Assembly (NCBI GenBank): GCA_017437345.1
Contig: JAFSBJ010000110.1
Location: forward strand, 1-8,029
Direction: 5' to 3'
Origin: Clostridia bacterium
Lineage (GTDB): Bacteria > Bacillota_A > Clostridia > UMGS1810
DNA: 8,029 nt
A program made the position numbers and the translations under genes. Position 1 is the stretch's first letter, and each line of letters opens with the position of its first letter. Below are positions 1 to 6,519 of this stretch, one piece after another. Below the pieces are notes generated by a model that was not told the origin of the DNA, made no database searches, and was given only the letters and a program-made list of their open reading frames with translations.

Positions 1-141
1 GAGCTTAATGTGAGCTTCAACTGTTTCGTCAAATTTTGCTTTTGATGCTTTGATTACAATATCAAAAGCCTCTGCAGAATCATATAATTTAGTTCTGTCA
101 ATTAATTTTGCACTTTCAATGTAATTTTTACCTTTACGCAT
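1..141 (-). CDS. rplA: Ribosomal protein L1, N-terminal 47 residues (gene runs off the window)
   Basis: Large-subunit protein of the L1 stalk, which helps release deacylated tRNA from the E site. In many bacteria L1 also represses its own operon by binding mRNA. Only the first 47 codons are present; the rest lies beyond position 1. The visible protein starts [16 protein letters not shown] and contains [14 protein letters not shown], which match the conserved N-terminal region of bacterial L1 closely. The ATG at 141 is preceded by an AAGGAGGAAG ribosome binding site about 5 bases away, which fixes the start. It is the last visible gene of the rpmG-secE-nusG-rplK-rplA operon, 81 bp behind rplK. 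That gap holds a folded element that looks like an L1 binding site. The family call is safe; the C-terminal part cannot be judged. Confidence 0.95.
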   Translation of the reverse strand, partial: MRKGKNYIESAKLIDRTKLYDSAEAFDIVIKASKAKFDETVEAHIKL

Positions 142-157
142 TTTACTTCCTCCTTCT

Positions 158-208
158 GTGGTCAATCGAAGTTCAAGATTTAAAATAGAATTTTTGAACC
201 TCTCCCAC
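158..208 (-). promoter_or_regulatory. Candidate L1-binding mRNA structure before rplA
   Basis: On the minus strand GTGGGAGAGGTTCA (208-195) can pair with TGAACTT (175-169) and ACCAC (162-158). This gives an outer GUGG/CCAC stem, an asymmetric internal loop, and an inner 7-bp stem with one G-U pair. The left strand GUGGGAG and right strand ACCAC are the same as the two sides of the L1 binding site in 23S rRNA (GGUGGGAGGC...GAAAUACCACC in E. coli). The element ends only a few bases before the rplA ribosome binding site, so bound L1 could block initiation. The pairing is seen in the sequence; the regulatory role is inferred from known L1 autoregulation. Confidence 0.6.
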
Positions 209-222
209 TAACTTGCACGGAA

Positions 223-648
223 TTAGTCTTCAACAACGATTCCCATGCTTCTTGCTGTACCGGCAATCATGCTCATTGCGGCTTCACCGCTTGCTGCGTT
301 TAAGTCGGGCATTTTCTGCTCAGCGATTGCTTTGAGAGCATCTTTGCTGATTTTAGCAACTTTGTCTTTGTTAGGTACACCTGAACCGCTGTCGATTTTG
401 CAAGCTTTCTTTAAAAGTACTGCTGCAGGTGGAGTTTTTGTAATGAATGTGAAAGATCTGTCCTGATATACTGTGATAACTACAGGGATAACAAGACCTG
501 CATCTTTTGCAGTTTTTTCGTTGAATTCCTTACAAAACTGCATGATATTAACACCATGCTGACCAAGTGCAGGACCTACCGGGGGAGCCGGATTGGCCTT
601 ACCTGCTTCAATCTGAAGCTTAATGAAACCTGTTACTTTCTGTGCCAT
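223..648 (-). CDS. rplK: Ribosomal protein L11
   Basis: Protein of the GTPase-associated centre of the 50S subunit. It binds 23S rRNA and is needed for stringent-response activation and factor-dependent GTP hydrolysis. The product is 141 residues, the normal family length. Residues 1-70 form the N-terminal domain with the proline-rich thiostrepton-region motif [20 protein letters not shown] (19-38). Residues 71-141 form the rRNA-binding domain, with [15 protein letters not shown] and the conserved ending [12 protein letters not shown]. The reading frame stays open upstream to 723, but the ATG at 648 is clearly the start: it has an AAGGAGG site 9 bases upstream, and [12 protein letters not shown] is the canonical N terminus. 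It lies between nusG and rplA in the same operon, with a second candidate L1 site in the 116-bp gap before it. Confidence 0.98.
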   Translation of the reverse strand: MAQKVTGFIKLQIEAGKANPAPPVGPALGQHGVNIMQFCKEFNEKTAKDAGLVIPVVITVYQDRSFTFITKTPPAAVLLKKACKIDSGSGVPNKDKVAKISKDALKAIAEQKMPDLNAASGEAAMSMIAGTARSMGIVVED

Positions 649-673
649 GGATAAGCACCTCCTTAAAACAAAT

Positions 674-705
674 GTGGTAAAGCGGAATGTTTTATTTCCT
701 CCCAC
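674..705 (-). promoter_or_regulatory. Candidate L1-binding mRNA structure before rplK
   Basis: On the minus strand GTGGGAGGAA (705-696) faces TTCC (687-684) and TACCAC (679-674). The result is a GUGG/CCAC outer stem, an internal loop and a GGAA/TTCC inner stem with a short A-rich loop. The GUGGGAG side and the ACCAC side repeat those of the element before rplA and match the 23S rRNA L1 site. It lies about 14 bases before the rplK ribosome binding site. The fold is smaller and weaker than the rplA copy. Its role is inferred from the known repression of the L11-L1 operon by L1. Confidence 0.5.
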
Positions 706-764
706 TTTAAATAATATCGGCAAATTAATGCCGCTATTAACAAATTAAATCTGCTCTTTTTAAA

Positions 765-1301
765 TCAGATAACTTCTGCGTGGTTGATGTCTATTTCAAG
801 AGATGTTTTTCTGCCAAACATTTCTATTGTAACCGTTACCTTTCGGCCGGGCATATCAATAGATTCAACAATGCCTGTCTGGTTAACAAAGGCACCATCG
901 GTTATCTTAACCGAATCGCCTATATTAAACTGGGCAACAATCTCTCTAACATCAACACCAAGAGCTTCAACCTCTTCCTCAGAAAGAGGAACTGGCTTTG
1001 AACCGGGACCAACAAATCCCGTAACACCTGTGGTGTTTCTGATAATATACCAGGTGTCGTCTGTCATTACCATTTTGATAAGTACATAACCGGGGAAAAT
1101 CTTACGGGTAACGAGCTTCTTCTCTTCGCCCTTTGTTTCAACAACATCCTCTGTGGGGACTCTGATGTCGATAATGAGATCTTCGAGGCTTCTGTTTTCG
1201 ATTATTTTTTCAAGGTTGGTTTTAACCTTGTTTTCATAACCTGAATAGGTATGGACAACATACCACTTGGCATTTTTAGATGATTTATTTGAGCTTGTCA
1301 T
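765..1301 (-). CDS. nusG: Transcription elongation/termination factor NusG
   Basis: NusG binds the clamp of RNA polymerase through its NGN domain. Its KOW domain contacts partners such as Rho or ribosomal protein S10. In Firmicutes it also stimulates pausing. The product is 178 residues, normal for the family. The NGN domain spans about 11-115 and contains WYVVHTYSGYENKV (13-26), the FPGYVLIKM segment (69-77) and TGVTGFVGPG (91-100). The KOW domain spans about 127-178 and starts IGDSVKITDGAF...GIV, the usual KOW signature. The ATG at 1301 has an AAAGGAGG site. The gene sits 37 bp after secE and 116 bp before rplK, the standard secE-nusG-rplK order. No odd features were seen. Confidence 0.98.
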   Translation of the reverse strand: MTSSNKSSKNAKWYVVHTYSGYENKVKTNLEKIIENRSLEDLIIDIRVPTEDVVETKGEEKKLVTRKIFPGYVLIKMVMTDDTWYIIRNTTGVTGFVGPGSKPVPLSEEEVEALGVDVREIVAQFNIGDSVKITDGAFVNQTGIVESIDMPGRKVTVTIEMFGRKTSLEIDINHAEVI

Positions 1302-1338
1302 CTTTAGGCCTCCTTTTTGTTATTTCACTAAACTATTA

Positions 1339-1554
1339 TTATTTAATGAGTTTGGAAATACCAAAACCGAATGCCAAATCGAGAACCCAGATAACGATTC
1401 CGATGATGATAACTGCTGCAATAACGATAAGAGTGTTTTTAATAACCTGACCTTTTGAAGGCCAAACAACCTTTTTTAATTCAGATTTTAATTCTTTGAA
1501 AAATCTTACGATTTTATTGCCTAATTTCTTTTTTGGTGCTGTAGCTTCTGCCAT
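1339..1554 (-). CDS. secE: Preprotein translocase subunit SecE
   Basis: Essential small membrane subunit that clamps SecY in the SecYEG channel. The product is 71 residues, the short single-helix form usual in Gram-positive bacteria. Residues 1-16 are a basic, poorly conserved tail. Residues 17-36 (RFFKELKSELKKVVWPSKGQ) are the conserved amphipathic cytoplasmic helix and loop, including the invariant VWP turn. About 39-60 form one transmembrane helix (TLIVIAAVIIIGIVIWVLDL). The ATG at 1554 follows a GTGGAGGTGA site. It lies between rpmG and nusG in the same transcript. The length and motif make the call secure. Confidence 0.97.
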   Translation of the reverse strand: MAEATAPKKKLGNKIVRFFKELKSELKKVVWPSKGQVIKNTLIVIAAVIIIGIVIWVLDLAFGFGISKLIK

Positions 1555-1598
1555 AGCGAATCACCTCCACATTTTAGCTTAAAAAGCTTTAAATGAAA

Positions 1599-1748
1599 TT
1601 ATTTTGTTTCTTTGTGCAGTGTGTGTTCTCTGCAGAAACGGCAATACTTTTTCATTTCGAGTCTGTCGGGATCATTCTTTTTGTTTTTTAATGTGTTGTA
1701 GTTTCTCTGTTTGCACTGACTGCATGCTAATGTGATTTTTGTTCTCAT
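1599..1748 (-). CDS. rpmG: Ribosomal protein L33, zinc-binding type
   Basis: Small 50S protein near the E site. The gene is 49 codons long and starts [17 protein letters not shown]. Two CxxC pairs, C9/C12 and C36/C39, make it the zinc-ribbon (C+) version rather than the cysteine-free paralogue used under zinc limitation. [16 protein letters not shown] is the conserved middle. The start at 1748 has a strong AAGGAGG site. It is the first gene of the operon: the only good promoter lies upstream (1862-1890), and secE follows 44 bp downstream, the classic Firmicute rpmG-secE-nusG order. No tRNA-Trp gene, which often accompanies this cluster, is present here. Confidence 0.97.
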   Translation of the reverse strand: MRTKITLACSQCKQRNYNTLKNKKNDPDRLEMKKYCRFCREHTLHKETK

Positions 1749-2014
1749 TGTCTGAACCTCCTTAAATCTAACAACGCTTCTTATGAAAAGTTTAATTGTA
1801 TATAATTTATTTTGAAAATAAATTTGCGCACAAAAAAAAAGAGCTTTTCATCAGCGCTAATAGAATACCATAAGAAAAGCAACTTGTCAATACAATTTCC
1901 AAAAAATTTTCCTGTTTTTTTCATTGTTATATATATTATACATACTCCCCTTCCTTTATTAAAGATGCTTTGGGCATATAAGCTACATAATGTTGAAAAA
2001 TTTAAAGCATATAT
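1749..2014. other. Intergenic stretch between rpmG and the small-protein cluster
   Basis: Holds the rpmG operon promoter and an AT-rich leader. The leader (minus strand) carries a U9 run about 30 bases after the predicted start, preceded by TGATGAAAAG, which is complementary to CTTTTCATAA some 70 bases later. Positions 1891-2014 show only AT-rich DNA with no supported gene. Short open frames on both strands here overlap the promoter, lack ribosome binding sites and resemble nothing known. Confidence 0.5.
1862..1890 (-). promoter_or_regulatory. Sigma-A promoter of the rpmG-secE-nusG-rplK-rplA operon
   Basis: On the minus strand TTGACA (1890-1885) and TATTCT (1867-1862) are separated by exactly 17 bases. 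The -35 is a perfect consensus and the -10 matches 5 of 6. Transcription would start near 1855, leaving a leader of about 105 bases before rpmG. No other convincing promoter was seen before nusG or rplK. Confidence 0.8.
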
Positions 2015-2053
2015 AAAAGGAAGATTTTCGACAAGCGAAAATCTTCCTTTTTT
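2015..2053 (-). terminator. Terminator after the cysteine-rich small-protein genes
   Basis: GGAAGATTTTCG (2019-2030) pairs perfectly with CGAAAATCTTCC (2036-2047) around a 5-base loop, and the flanking A and T runs extend the stem. Read on the minus strand the stem is followed by TTTTATATA. It sits just after the third small gene and would separate that cluster from the ribosomal operon. The plus-strand T run is longer, so it may work both ways, although no plus-strand gene ends here. Confidence 0.8.
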
Positions 2054-2064
2054 GCAATCACCTT

Positions 2065-2202
2065 TTAGCAGCAACAATCATTATTACTACCAAATATCCA
2101 TATCACAAAGATAATGGCAATTATTATCCAGATTATATTATTTCCGGAACCGCCTAAGATTCCATTGGAGCCATTACAGCATGAATTACAGCAGTCGCTC
2201 AA
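2065..2202 (-). CDS. Tiny cysteine-rich single-helix protein (third of three)
   Basis: 45-residue protein of unknown function. Residues 1-10 are MSDCCNSCCN, residues 11-22 are Gly/Asn/Ser-rich, and residues 23-37 (IIWIIIAIIFVIWIF) form one hydrophobic helix. The end is GSNNDCCC. It has seven cysteines in all, paired or tripled at both ends. The start is a TTG at 2202, chosen because AAAGGAGGG lies 6 bases upstream and no ATG precedes the helix. It follows the second small gene by 26 bp and ends just before a terminator. The plan of Cys/Gly/Asn ends around one helix is shared with the other two genes, so they are likely paralogues. It loosely resembles the tiny YjcZ-type sporulation proteins of Bacillus; this is inference, not identification. 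Confidence 0.75.
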   Translation of the reverse strand: MSDCCNSCCNGSNGILGGSGNNIIWIIIAIIFVIWIFGSNNDCCC

Positions 2203-2228
2203 CTAAAACCCTCCTTTAATGAGATTTA

Positions 2229-2363
2229 TCAGCAGCCGCAACCGTTATTTTCGCAGCCGCTGCCATTGTCATCTTTTATAAAAAGGAGTATTACAAGGAT
2301 GATAAACCAGAGAACTGTGCTGCTGCCCTGGTTACCGCAACCATTACCAAAAAGATTGAACAT
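2229..2363 (-). CDS. Tiny cysteine-rich single-helix protein (second of three)
   Basis: 44-residue protein of unknown function. Residues 1-16 are MFNLFGNGCGNQGSST, residues 17-29 (VLWFIILVILLFI) form one membrane helix, and residues 30-44 are a polar tail ending ENNGCGC. It has four cysteines. The ATG at 2363 has AAGGAAG about 8 bases upstream. Another in-frame ATG at 2381 would add MKGRNN but has no ribosome binding site, so the shorter form is preferred. The C-terminal ENNGCGC nearly repeats the ENNGCGCN end of the first gene, which supports paralogy by tandem duplication. It is transcribed with its neighbours (gaps of 44 and 26 bp), probably from the sigma-K-like promoter at 2567-2595. Confidence 0.8.
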   Translation of the reverse strand: MFNLFGNGCGNQGSSTVLWFIILVILLFIKDDNGSGCENNGCGC

Positions 2364-2407
2364 ATTATTTCTTCCTTTCATTATAATATTTGCTATTTAC
2401 TTATCAA

Positions 2408-2536
2408 TTAGTTACAGCCACAGCCATTGTTTTCAGAACCACAGCATCCAAATAATAAAAGGAACACAAGAATAAAGAAGAGGATACCGTCGTTACCACC
2501 GAATGCACCGTTTGTGCAGCATCCGTTACCAAGCAT
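2408..2536 (-). CDS. Tiny cysteine-rich single-helix protein (first of three)
   Basis: 42-residue protein of unknown function. The N terminus is MLGNGCCTNGAFGGND, residues 17-29 (GILFFILVFLLLF) form one hydrophobic helix, and the tail GCCGSENNGCGCN holds four of its six cysteines. The ATG at 2536 is preceded by GGAGGTG at a good distance. It is first of three adjacent genes of the same design and the closest to a sigma-K-like promoter about 31 bases upstream. The glycine-rich start followed by a hydrophobic stretch recalls the tiny YjcZ-like sporulation proteins of Bacillus. In mother-cell expression the cysteines could serve cross-linking in the coat or forespore outer membrane. Both points are inference. 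The frame, ribosome site and family repetition make the gene itself credible. Confidence 0.82.
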   Translation of the reverse strand: MLGNGCCTNGAFGGNDGILFFILVFLLLFGCCGSENNGCGCN

Positions 2537-2566
2537 TTATAACACCTCCAGATTTCAGGTTCATTC

Positions 2567-2595
2567 TATACTATGTTGGAAACAGAATTTTGGTT
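2567..2595 (-). promoter_or_regulatory. Sigma-K-like promoter for the small-protein cluster
   Basis: On the minus strand AACC (2595-2592), 16 bases, then CATAGTATA (2575-2567). This fits the B. subtilis mother-cell sigma-K pattern (mACm, 16-17 bases, CATAnnnTA). No TTGACA-like -35 stands at the right distance for sigma-A. The predicted start near 2560 gives a short leader that contains the GGAGGTG site of the first gene. The match is by eye against a known consensus; sigma-E recognises a similar -10 but needs a different -35. Confidence 0.6.
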
Positions 2596-2625
2596 ACAGA
2601 AATTAAATGCACCCAAAAAAAATTA

Positions 2626-2654
2626 TTGACTATATTTATTTTATGGTATATAAT
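2626..2654 (+). promoter_or_regulatory. Sigma-A promoter of the HTH/S24-like regulator
   Basis: TTGACT (2626-2631), a 17-base spacer, and a perfect TATAAT (2649-2654). The transcript would start near 2661 and the leader is about 40 bases. Its -35 lies only 30 bases from the -35 of the divergent sigma-K-like promoter, so both share one short control region. Confidence 0.8.
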
Positions 2655-2702
2655 GTCAAAGGTTTGTCGAAAATTGCAGAATAGTTTTTTGGAGGAATAA
2701 AT

Positions 2703-3374
2703 TTGGAAAAGAATACGGATAAAGTAAATTATGGCGAAATAATTAAAAAGCTCAGAATAAAAAATTCTATGACACAAACAGAATTGGGACAGCTTGTGTC
2801 GCTGGGTAAAACTGCTATTTCAAATTATGAAACCGGCTATGTTGTTCCTCCGCTGTCTGTTTTGGAAAATATTGCAAAGGTTTTTAATCTTTCGCTTCTT
2901 GAAGTTCTCACATATGATACAGAACCGGAGCTGTATGCGGACACAAAATTCCGTCAGGCCAGCAACAGCGTTATCATACCGTATATTCATGTGAGAAATG
3001 TTAAGGAAAGTGTTTTAAACACTGACCAATATATGGATGATACTCTGACCTTGCCGACATCTATGACAAATGACAATAAAGGATATGTTTGCATTAAAAT
3101 GAATGATGACGGAATGAAATCAGACGGAATTTCCAGAAACGATTATCTTATTGTTAAAAAAGAAGCTTTTGTAAAACCGGGTCAGATTGTGCTTGCGCTA
3201 AACAATGAAAATAGCACATATACAATAAGAAGATACATAAGAGAAGGTCACATTGCATCTCTTATTCCTTCATCTGATTCAGAAAGGTATCCTGTTGTGA
3301 GGATTGATGAAAGAGATGCAAAGTTTACAATTGCAGGTTATGTGGAAAGTGTTTTTTCAAAGATTAACTATTAA
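2703..3374 (+). CDS. LexA/CI-like HTH transcriptional regulator with a degenerate S24 domain
   Basis: 223-residue DNA-binding protein. Residues 10-70 are an HTH of the XRE/CI type; the helix-turn-helix core is MTQTELGQLVSLGKTAISNYETG (residues 23-45). Residues about 90-223 match the fold of the S24 (LexA/CI) C-terminal domain: the GYVCIKMNDDGMKSDGI...GQIVLALNN...YTIRRY pattern follows the usual V-x-GDSM...DGD-x-V...VKRY pattern. The nucleophilic Ser is replaced by Gly137 (DDGM for GDSM) and the general-base Lys by Arg176 (TIRRY for TVKRY). No Ala-Gly cleavage pair is evident in the linker. It probably represses without self-cleavage, with the domain kept for dimerisation or ligand sensing. 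The start is a TTG with GGAGGA 6 bases upstream. It is monocistronic and divergent from the small-protein cluster, whose promoter region it shares. Its targets are unknown. Confidence 0.85.
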   Translation: MEKNTDKVNYGEIIKKLRIKNSMTQTELGQLVSLGKTAISNYETGYVVPPLSVLENIAKVFNLSLLEVLTYDTEPELYADTKFRQASNSVIIPYIHVRNVKESVLNTDQYMDDTLTLPTSMTNDNKGYVCIKMNDDGMKSDGISRNDYLIVKKEAFVKPGQIVLALNNENSTYTIRRYIREGHIASLIPSSDSERYPVVRIDERDAKFTIAGYVESVFSKINY

Positions 3375-3420
3375 TTGTTAAATTATTTATTAACAAATTT
3401 TAAGAGTTTTTTAAATATTT

Positions 3421-3472
3421 ACAGTATATTTCGTAAATATCTATCCTATTTACGAAATATACTGTGTTTTTT
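3421..3472 (+). terminator. Terminator after the regulator: perfect 19-bp stem
   Basis: ACAGTATATTTCGTAAATA (3421-3439) pairs without mismatch with its complement at 3447-3465 around a 7-base loop, followed by GTTTTTTT. It is long and AT-rich for an intrinsic terminator, but its place after the regulator's stop codon and the T run support the call. Confidence 0.85.
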
Positions 3473-3547
3473 TGTGTAGTTTATATAAATATGCTAAGGC
3501 AAATATATGCAACTGTATTATATTTGTTACCTAATTGTTAAAAAAGT

Positions 3548-3576
3548 TTGACAAAATTTAATTTTTGGAGTATAAT
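3548..3576 (+). promoter_or_regulatory. Consensus sigma-A promoter of the NlpC/P60 gene
   Basis: TTGACA (3548-3553) and TATAAT (3571-3576) are both perfect and 17 bases apart, so strong constitutive expression is likely. The leader runs about 60 bases. At 3594-3621 it contains TCGGTTTGA facing TCAAAACCGA, a hairpin with one bulged base that ends 10 bases before the ribosome binding site. Confidence 0.9.
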
Positions 3577-3643
3577 AAGCTACAGTTAGAGAATCGGTTT
3601 GAAAATAAAAATCAAAACCGAAGATAATAACGGAGGAAATATA

Positions 3644-4300
3644 ATGCGTAAATTAGTTAAGACGCTTGTGCTTAGTTGTCTCTTTGTTATGGCACTTACC
3701 ATCTGTGCAAGCGCAGACGAAATTGCTTATACCACAGCAGATGTTTTAAATGTGCGTTCAATGCCAAGCACAACATCAGAAATTGTTGGTCAGTATCCAT
3801 ATGGCTCACAGGTAAACATCACAGACAAAGCAGATGTATGGTATCAGATCAGATTCAACTCAGGTTTTGCGTATGTTCATAGTGATTATGTTAAATTTTC
3901 ACTTGATGCAACCCCCGACCAGCTCGCCCTTGGTGAGAAGGTTGTTGAAAAAGCAAAACAGTATATAGGCGTGCCCTATGTTTATGGCGGTTCTACCCCA
4001 TCGGGTTTTGACTGTTCGGGATTTGTTAAATACATATACTCTCATTTCGGAGTTAATCTCGACAGAGTTGCCGCAGCTCAGAGCCGCAATGGCTATGCTG
4101 TTTCCGCTTCAGAAATGATGCCCGGTGATATTATATGTTTTGCCGGATATGGCGGATATGGATATATCAACCATGTTGGAATTTATGTTGGAGACGGTCA
4201 GTTTATCCATTCACCAAGAAGCGGATATACTGTGTGCATTGAAAATCTTGCAACATCAAGCTATGGCTCAAGGATAGCCGGAGTACGAAGAATATTTTAA
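3644..4300 (+). CDS. Secreted SH3b-NlpC/P60 peptidoglycan endopeptidase
   Basis: Exported cysteine peptidase that cuts peptide stems of peptidoglycan, typically the D-gamma-Glu to diamino-acid bond, during wall turnover or separation. The product is 218 residues. Residues 1-24 are a signal peptide (MRKLVKTLVL..., hydrophobic core, then ASA before DE). Residues 27-85 are an SH3b wall-binding domain (VLNVRSMPSTTSEIVGQ...VWYQIRF..GFAYVHSDYV). Residues 95-218 are the NlpC/P60 domain with YIGVPYVYGG, catalytic Cys124 (FDCSGF), His177 (NHVGIY) and third residue His189 (FIHSPR). All active-site residues are present. The ATG at 3644 is chosen because GGAGGAA lies 5 bases upstream and the signal peptide begins there; the open frame reaches a TTG at 3599, but without a ribosome site. 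It has its own promoter and terminator, so it is monocistronic. Confidence 0.95.
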   Translation: MRKLVKTLVLSCLFVMALTICASADEIAYTTADVLNVRSMPSTTSEIVGQYPYGSQVNITDKADVWYQIRFNSGFAYVHSDYVKFSLDATPDQLALGEKVVEKAKQYIGVPYVYGGSTPSGFDCSGFVKYIYSHFGVNLDRVAAAQSRNGYAVSASEMMPGDIICFAGYGGYGYINHVGIYVGDGQFIHSPRSGYTVCIENLATSSYGSRIAGVRRIF

Positions 4301-4302
4301 TG

Positions 4303-4338
4303 AAGAAATCCATCGAAAATGATGGATTTCTTTTTTTT
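4303..4338 (+). terminator. Terminator of the NlpC/P60 gene
   Basis: AAGAAATCCATC (4303-4314) pairs perfectly with GATGGATTTCTT (4321-4332) around a GAAAAT loop and leads into eight more or less continuous T residues. It begins two bases after the stop codon. The same 11-bp stem recurs in the mgsA terminator at 6441-6468. Confidence 0.93.
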
Positions 4339-4441
4339 ATTCCGAAAAATCTGCGAATTGCTTTTTTATATTGTCTTGTTTAATTTTTCACCATAAAGCA
4401 ACCATTCATTACATTATTTTTAACAAAAAACGAATTTTGTG

Positions 4442-4470
4442 TTGACTTGGAGCATTATTTTTATTATACT
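4442..4470 (+). promoter_or_regulatory. Sigma-A promoter of guaB
   Basis: TTGACT (4442-4447), 17 bases, TATACT (4465-4470); each box matches 5 of 6. The leader is only about 36 bases, with no room for a purine riboswitch and no such fold seen. The AT-rich 4339-4441 stretch before it contains nothing else recognisable. Confidence 0.8.
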
Positions 4471-4500
4471 ATAGAGTAATATAATAGCATTAGTATATGA

Positions 4501-5970
<1,470 letters not shown>

Positions 5971-5977
5971 TTAATTT

Positions 5978-6018
5978 AAAAGGTAACAACCTATCGGCGA
6001 TAGGTTGCTACCTTTTTT
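5978..6018 (+). terminator. Terminator of guaB (first copy of the duplicated hairpin)
   Basis: GGTAACAACCTATC pairs with GATAGGTTGCTACC around GGC, with one A-C mismatch, followed by six T. It starts 8 bases after the guaB stop. The same hairpin returns at 6215-6248 as part of a tandem repeat, so it belongs to a duplicated unit as well as serving guaB. Confidence 0.93.
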
Positions 6019-6208
6019 CACATTATAAACTACGATGACACTATCACTTATTTTCAATTTGTATTCGTGCCATTTGCGTTCCGGAGCATTTTTACATCCC
6101 CCGGGATAGGAAAAATTAGTTTGGAATAAGCAAACTGAGCCGGATGGCGGTAGCCCGAAGTCGTACAAAGGTACGACGAGGGTGAAGTTTGCTTATAGCA
6201 AAAGGCAC
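5982..6208. repeat. Structured intergenic repeat, copy 1 (terminator plus 142-bp nested palindrome)
   Basis: First of two tandem copies of a ~228-bp unit: terminator hairpin, a conserved linker beginning CACATTATAAA, then a core at 6067-6208. The core is bounded by GTGCCATTTGC (6067-6077) and GCAAAAGGCAC (6198-6208), an inverted repeat with one mismatch. Inside are a TTCCGG/CCGGGA hairpin (about 6079-6106), an 11-bp arm ATAAGCAAACT/AGTTTGCTTAT (6126-6136 with 6186-6196), and a nested hairpin GTCGTAC-AAAG-GTACGAC (6160-6177). It is non-coding: frames crossing it have no ribosome binding sites. It could be a MITE-like or REP-like element or a structured RNA; the family is not recognised. Confidence 0.8.
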
Positions 6209-6214
6209 ATAAAA

Positions 6215-6432
6215 AGCAACCTATCGGCGATAGGTTGCTACCTTTTTTCACATTATAAATTATGACGACACTATAACTTATTTTTAAAAATCCGTGCCTT
6301 TTGCGATCCGGAGCATTTTTACATCCCCCGGGATAGGAAAATTGGCTTGGATTTGTCAAACTGAGCCGAAGGGTTACCCGAAGCTGTACTAAGGTACAGC
6401 GAGTGGCGAAGTTTGACAAAAGCAAAAGGCAC
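6215..6432. repeat. Structured intergenic repeat, copy 2
   Basis: Second copy of the same unit. The terminator hairpin AGCAACCTATC/GATAGGTTGCT is at 6215-6239 with T6 to 6248. The core is at 6294-6432, bounded by the perfect inverted repeat GTGCCTTTTGC/GCAAAAGGCAC. The long arm is TTTGTCAAACT/AGTTTGACAAA (6352-6362 with 6410-6420) and the inner hairpin is GCTGTAC-TAAG-GTACAGC (6383-6400). Relative to copy 1 both arms changed sequence on both sides, so pairing is kept. The block around GATCCGGAGC...CCCCCGGGATAGG is nearly identical to that of copy 1, which suggests it is constrained by sequence rather than by pairing only. Confidence 0.8.
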
Positions 6433-6433
6433 A

Positions 6434-6468
6434 GAATAAAAGAAATCCATCTTTTTGGATGGATTTCT
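6434..6468 (-). terminator. Terminator of the minD-like/mgsA operon
   Basis: AGAAATCCATC (6441-6451) pairs perfectly with GATGGATTTCT (6458-6468). Only on the minus strand is the stem followed by a T-rich tract (TTTTATT), so it serves mgsA, whose stop lies about 93 bases upstream in the minus direction. The stem is identical to that of the NlpC/P60 terminator at 4303-4332. Confidence 0.75.
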
Positions 6469-6519
6469 ACATTAAGACATAAAGTTAAATATTATACCAA
6501 ATTGCTTATTTATATATAT

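Noticed and set aside
649..723. N-terminal extension of L11 by 25 residues
   Set aside because: The frame is open, but there is no ribosome binding site at 723, the extension is not part of the L11 family, and it overlaps the candidate L1 leader structure. The ATG at 648 has a strong site and the canonical N terminus.
1781..2114. Open frames of about 100 codons on both strands
   Set aside because: They overlap the rpmG promoter and the terminator at 2015-2053, have no convincing ribosome sites, and consist of AT-driven low-complexity residues.
2266..2777. Plus- and minus-strand frames of 65-69 codons over the small-protein cluster and promoters
   Set aside because: They are antisense to, or out of frame with, the three better supported genes and lie across both promoters; no ribosome binding sites.
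2703..3374. Genuine LexA (SOS repressor)
   Set aside because: The HTH is of the XRE/CI type, and the S24 nucleophile and lysine are both replaced, so SOS-type self-cleavage is not supported.
6067..6432. Known riboswitch (c-di-GMP, THF, cobalamin) in the repeat cores
   Set aside because: The conserved core motifs of these classes are not present, and the elements lie between 3' ends of genes rather than before a start codon.
5982..6432. CRISPR array
   Set aside because: Only two full units of about 228 bp, with long internal palindromes and no short repeats with unique spacers or cas genes.
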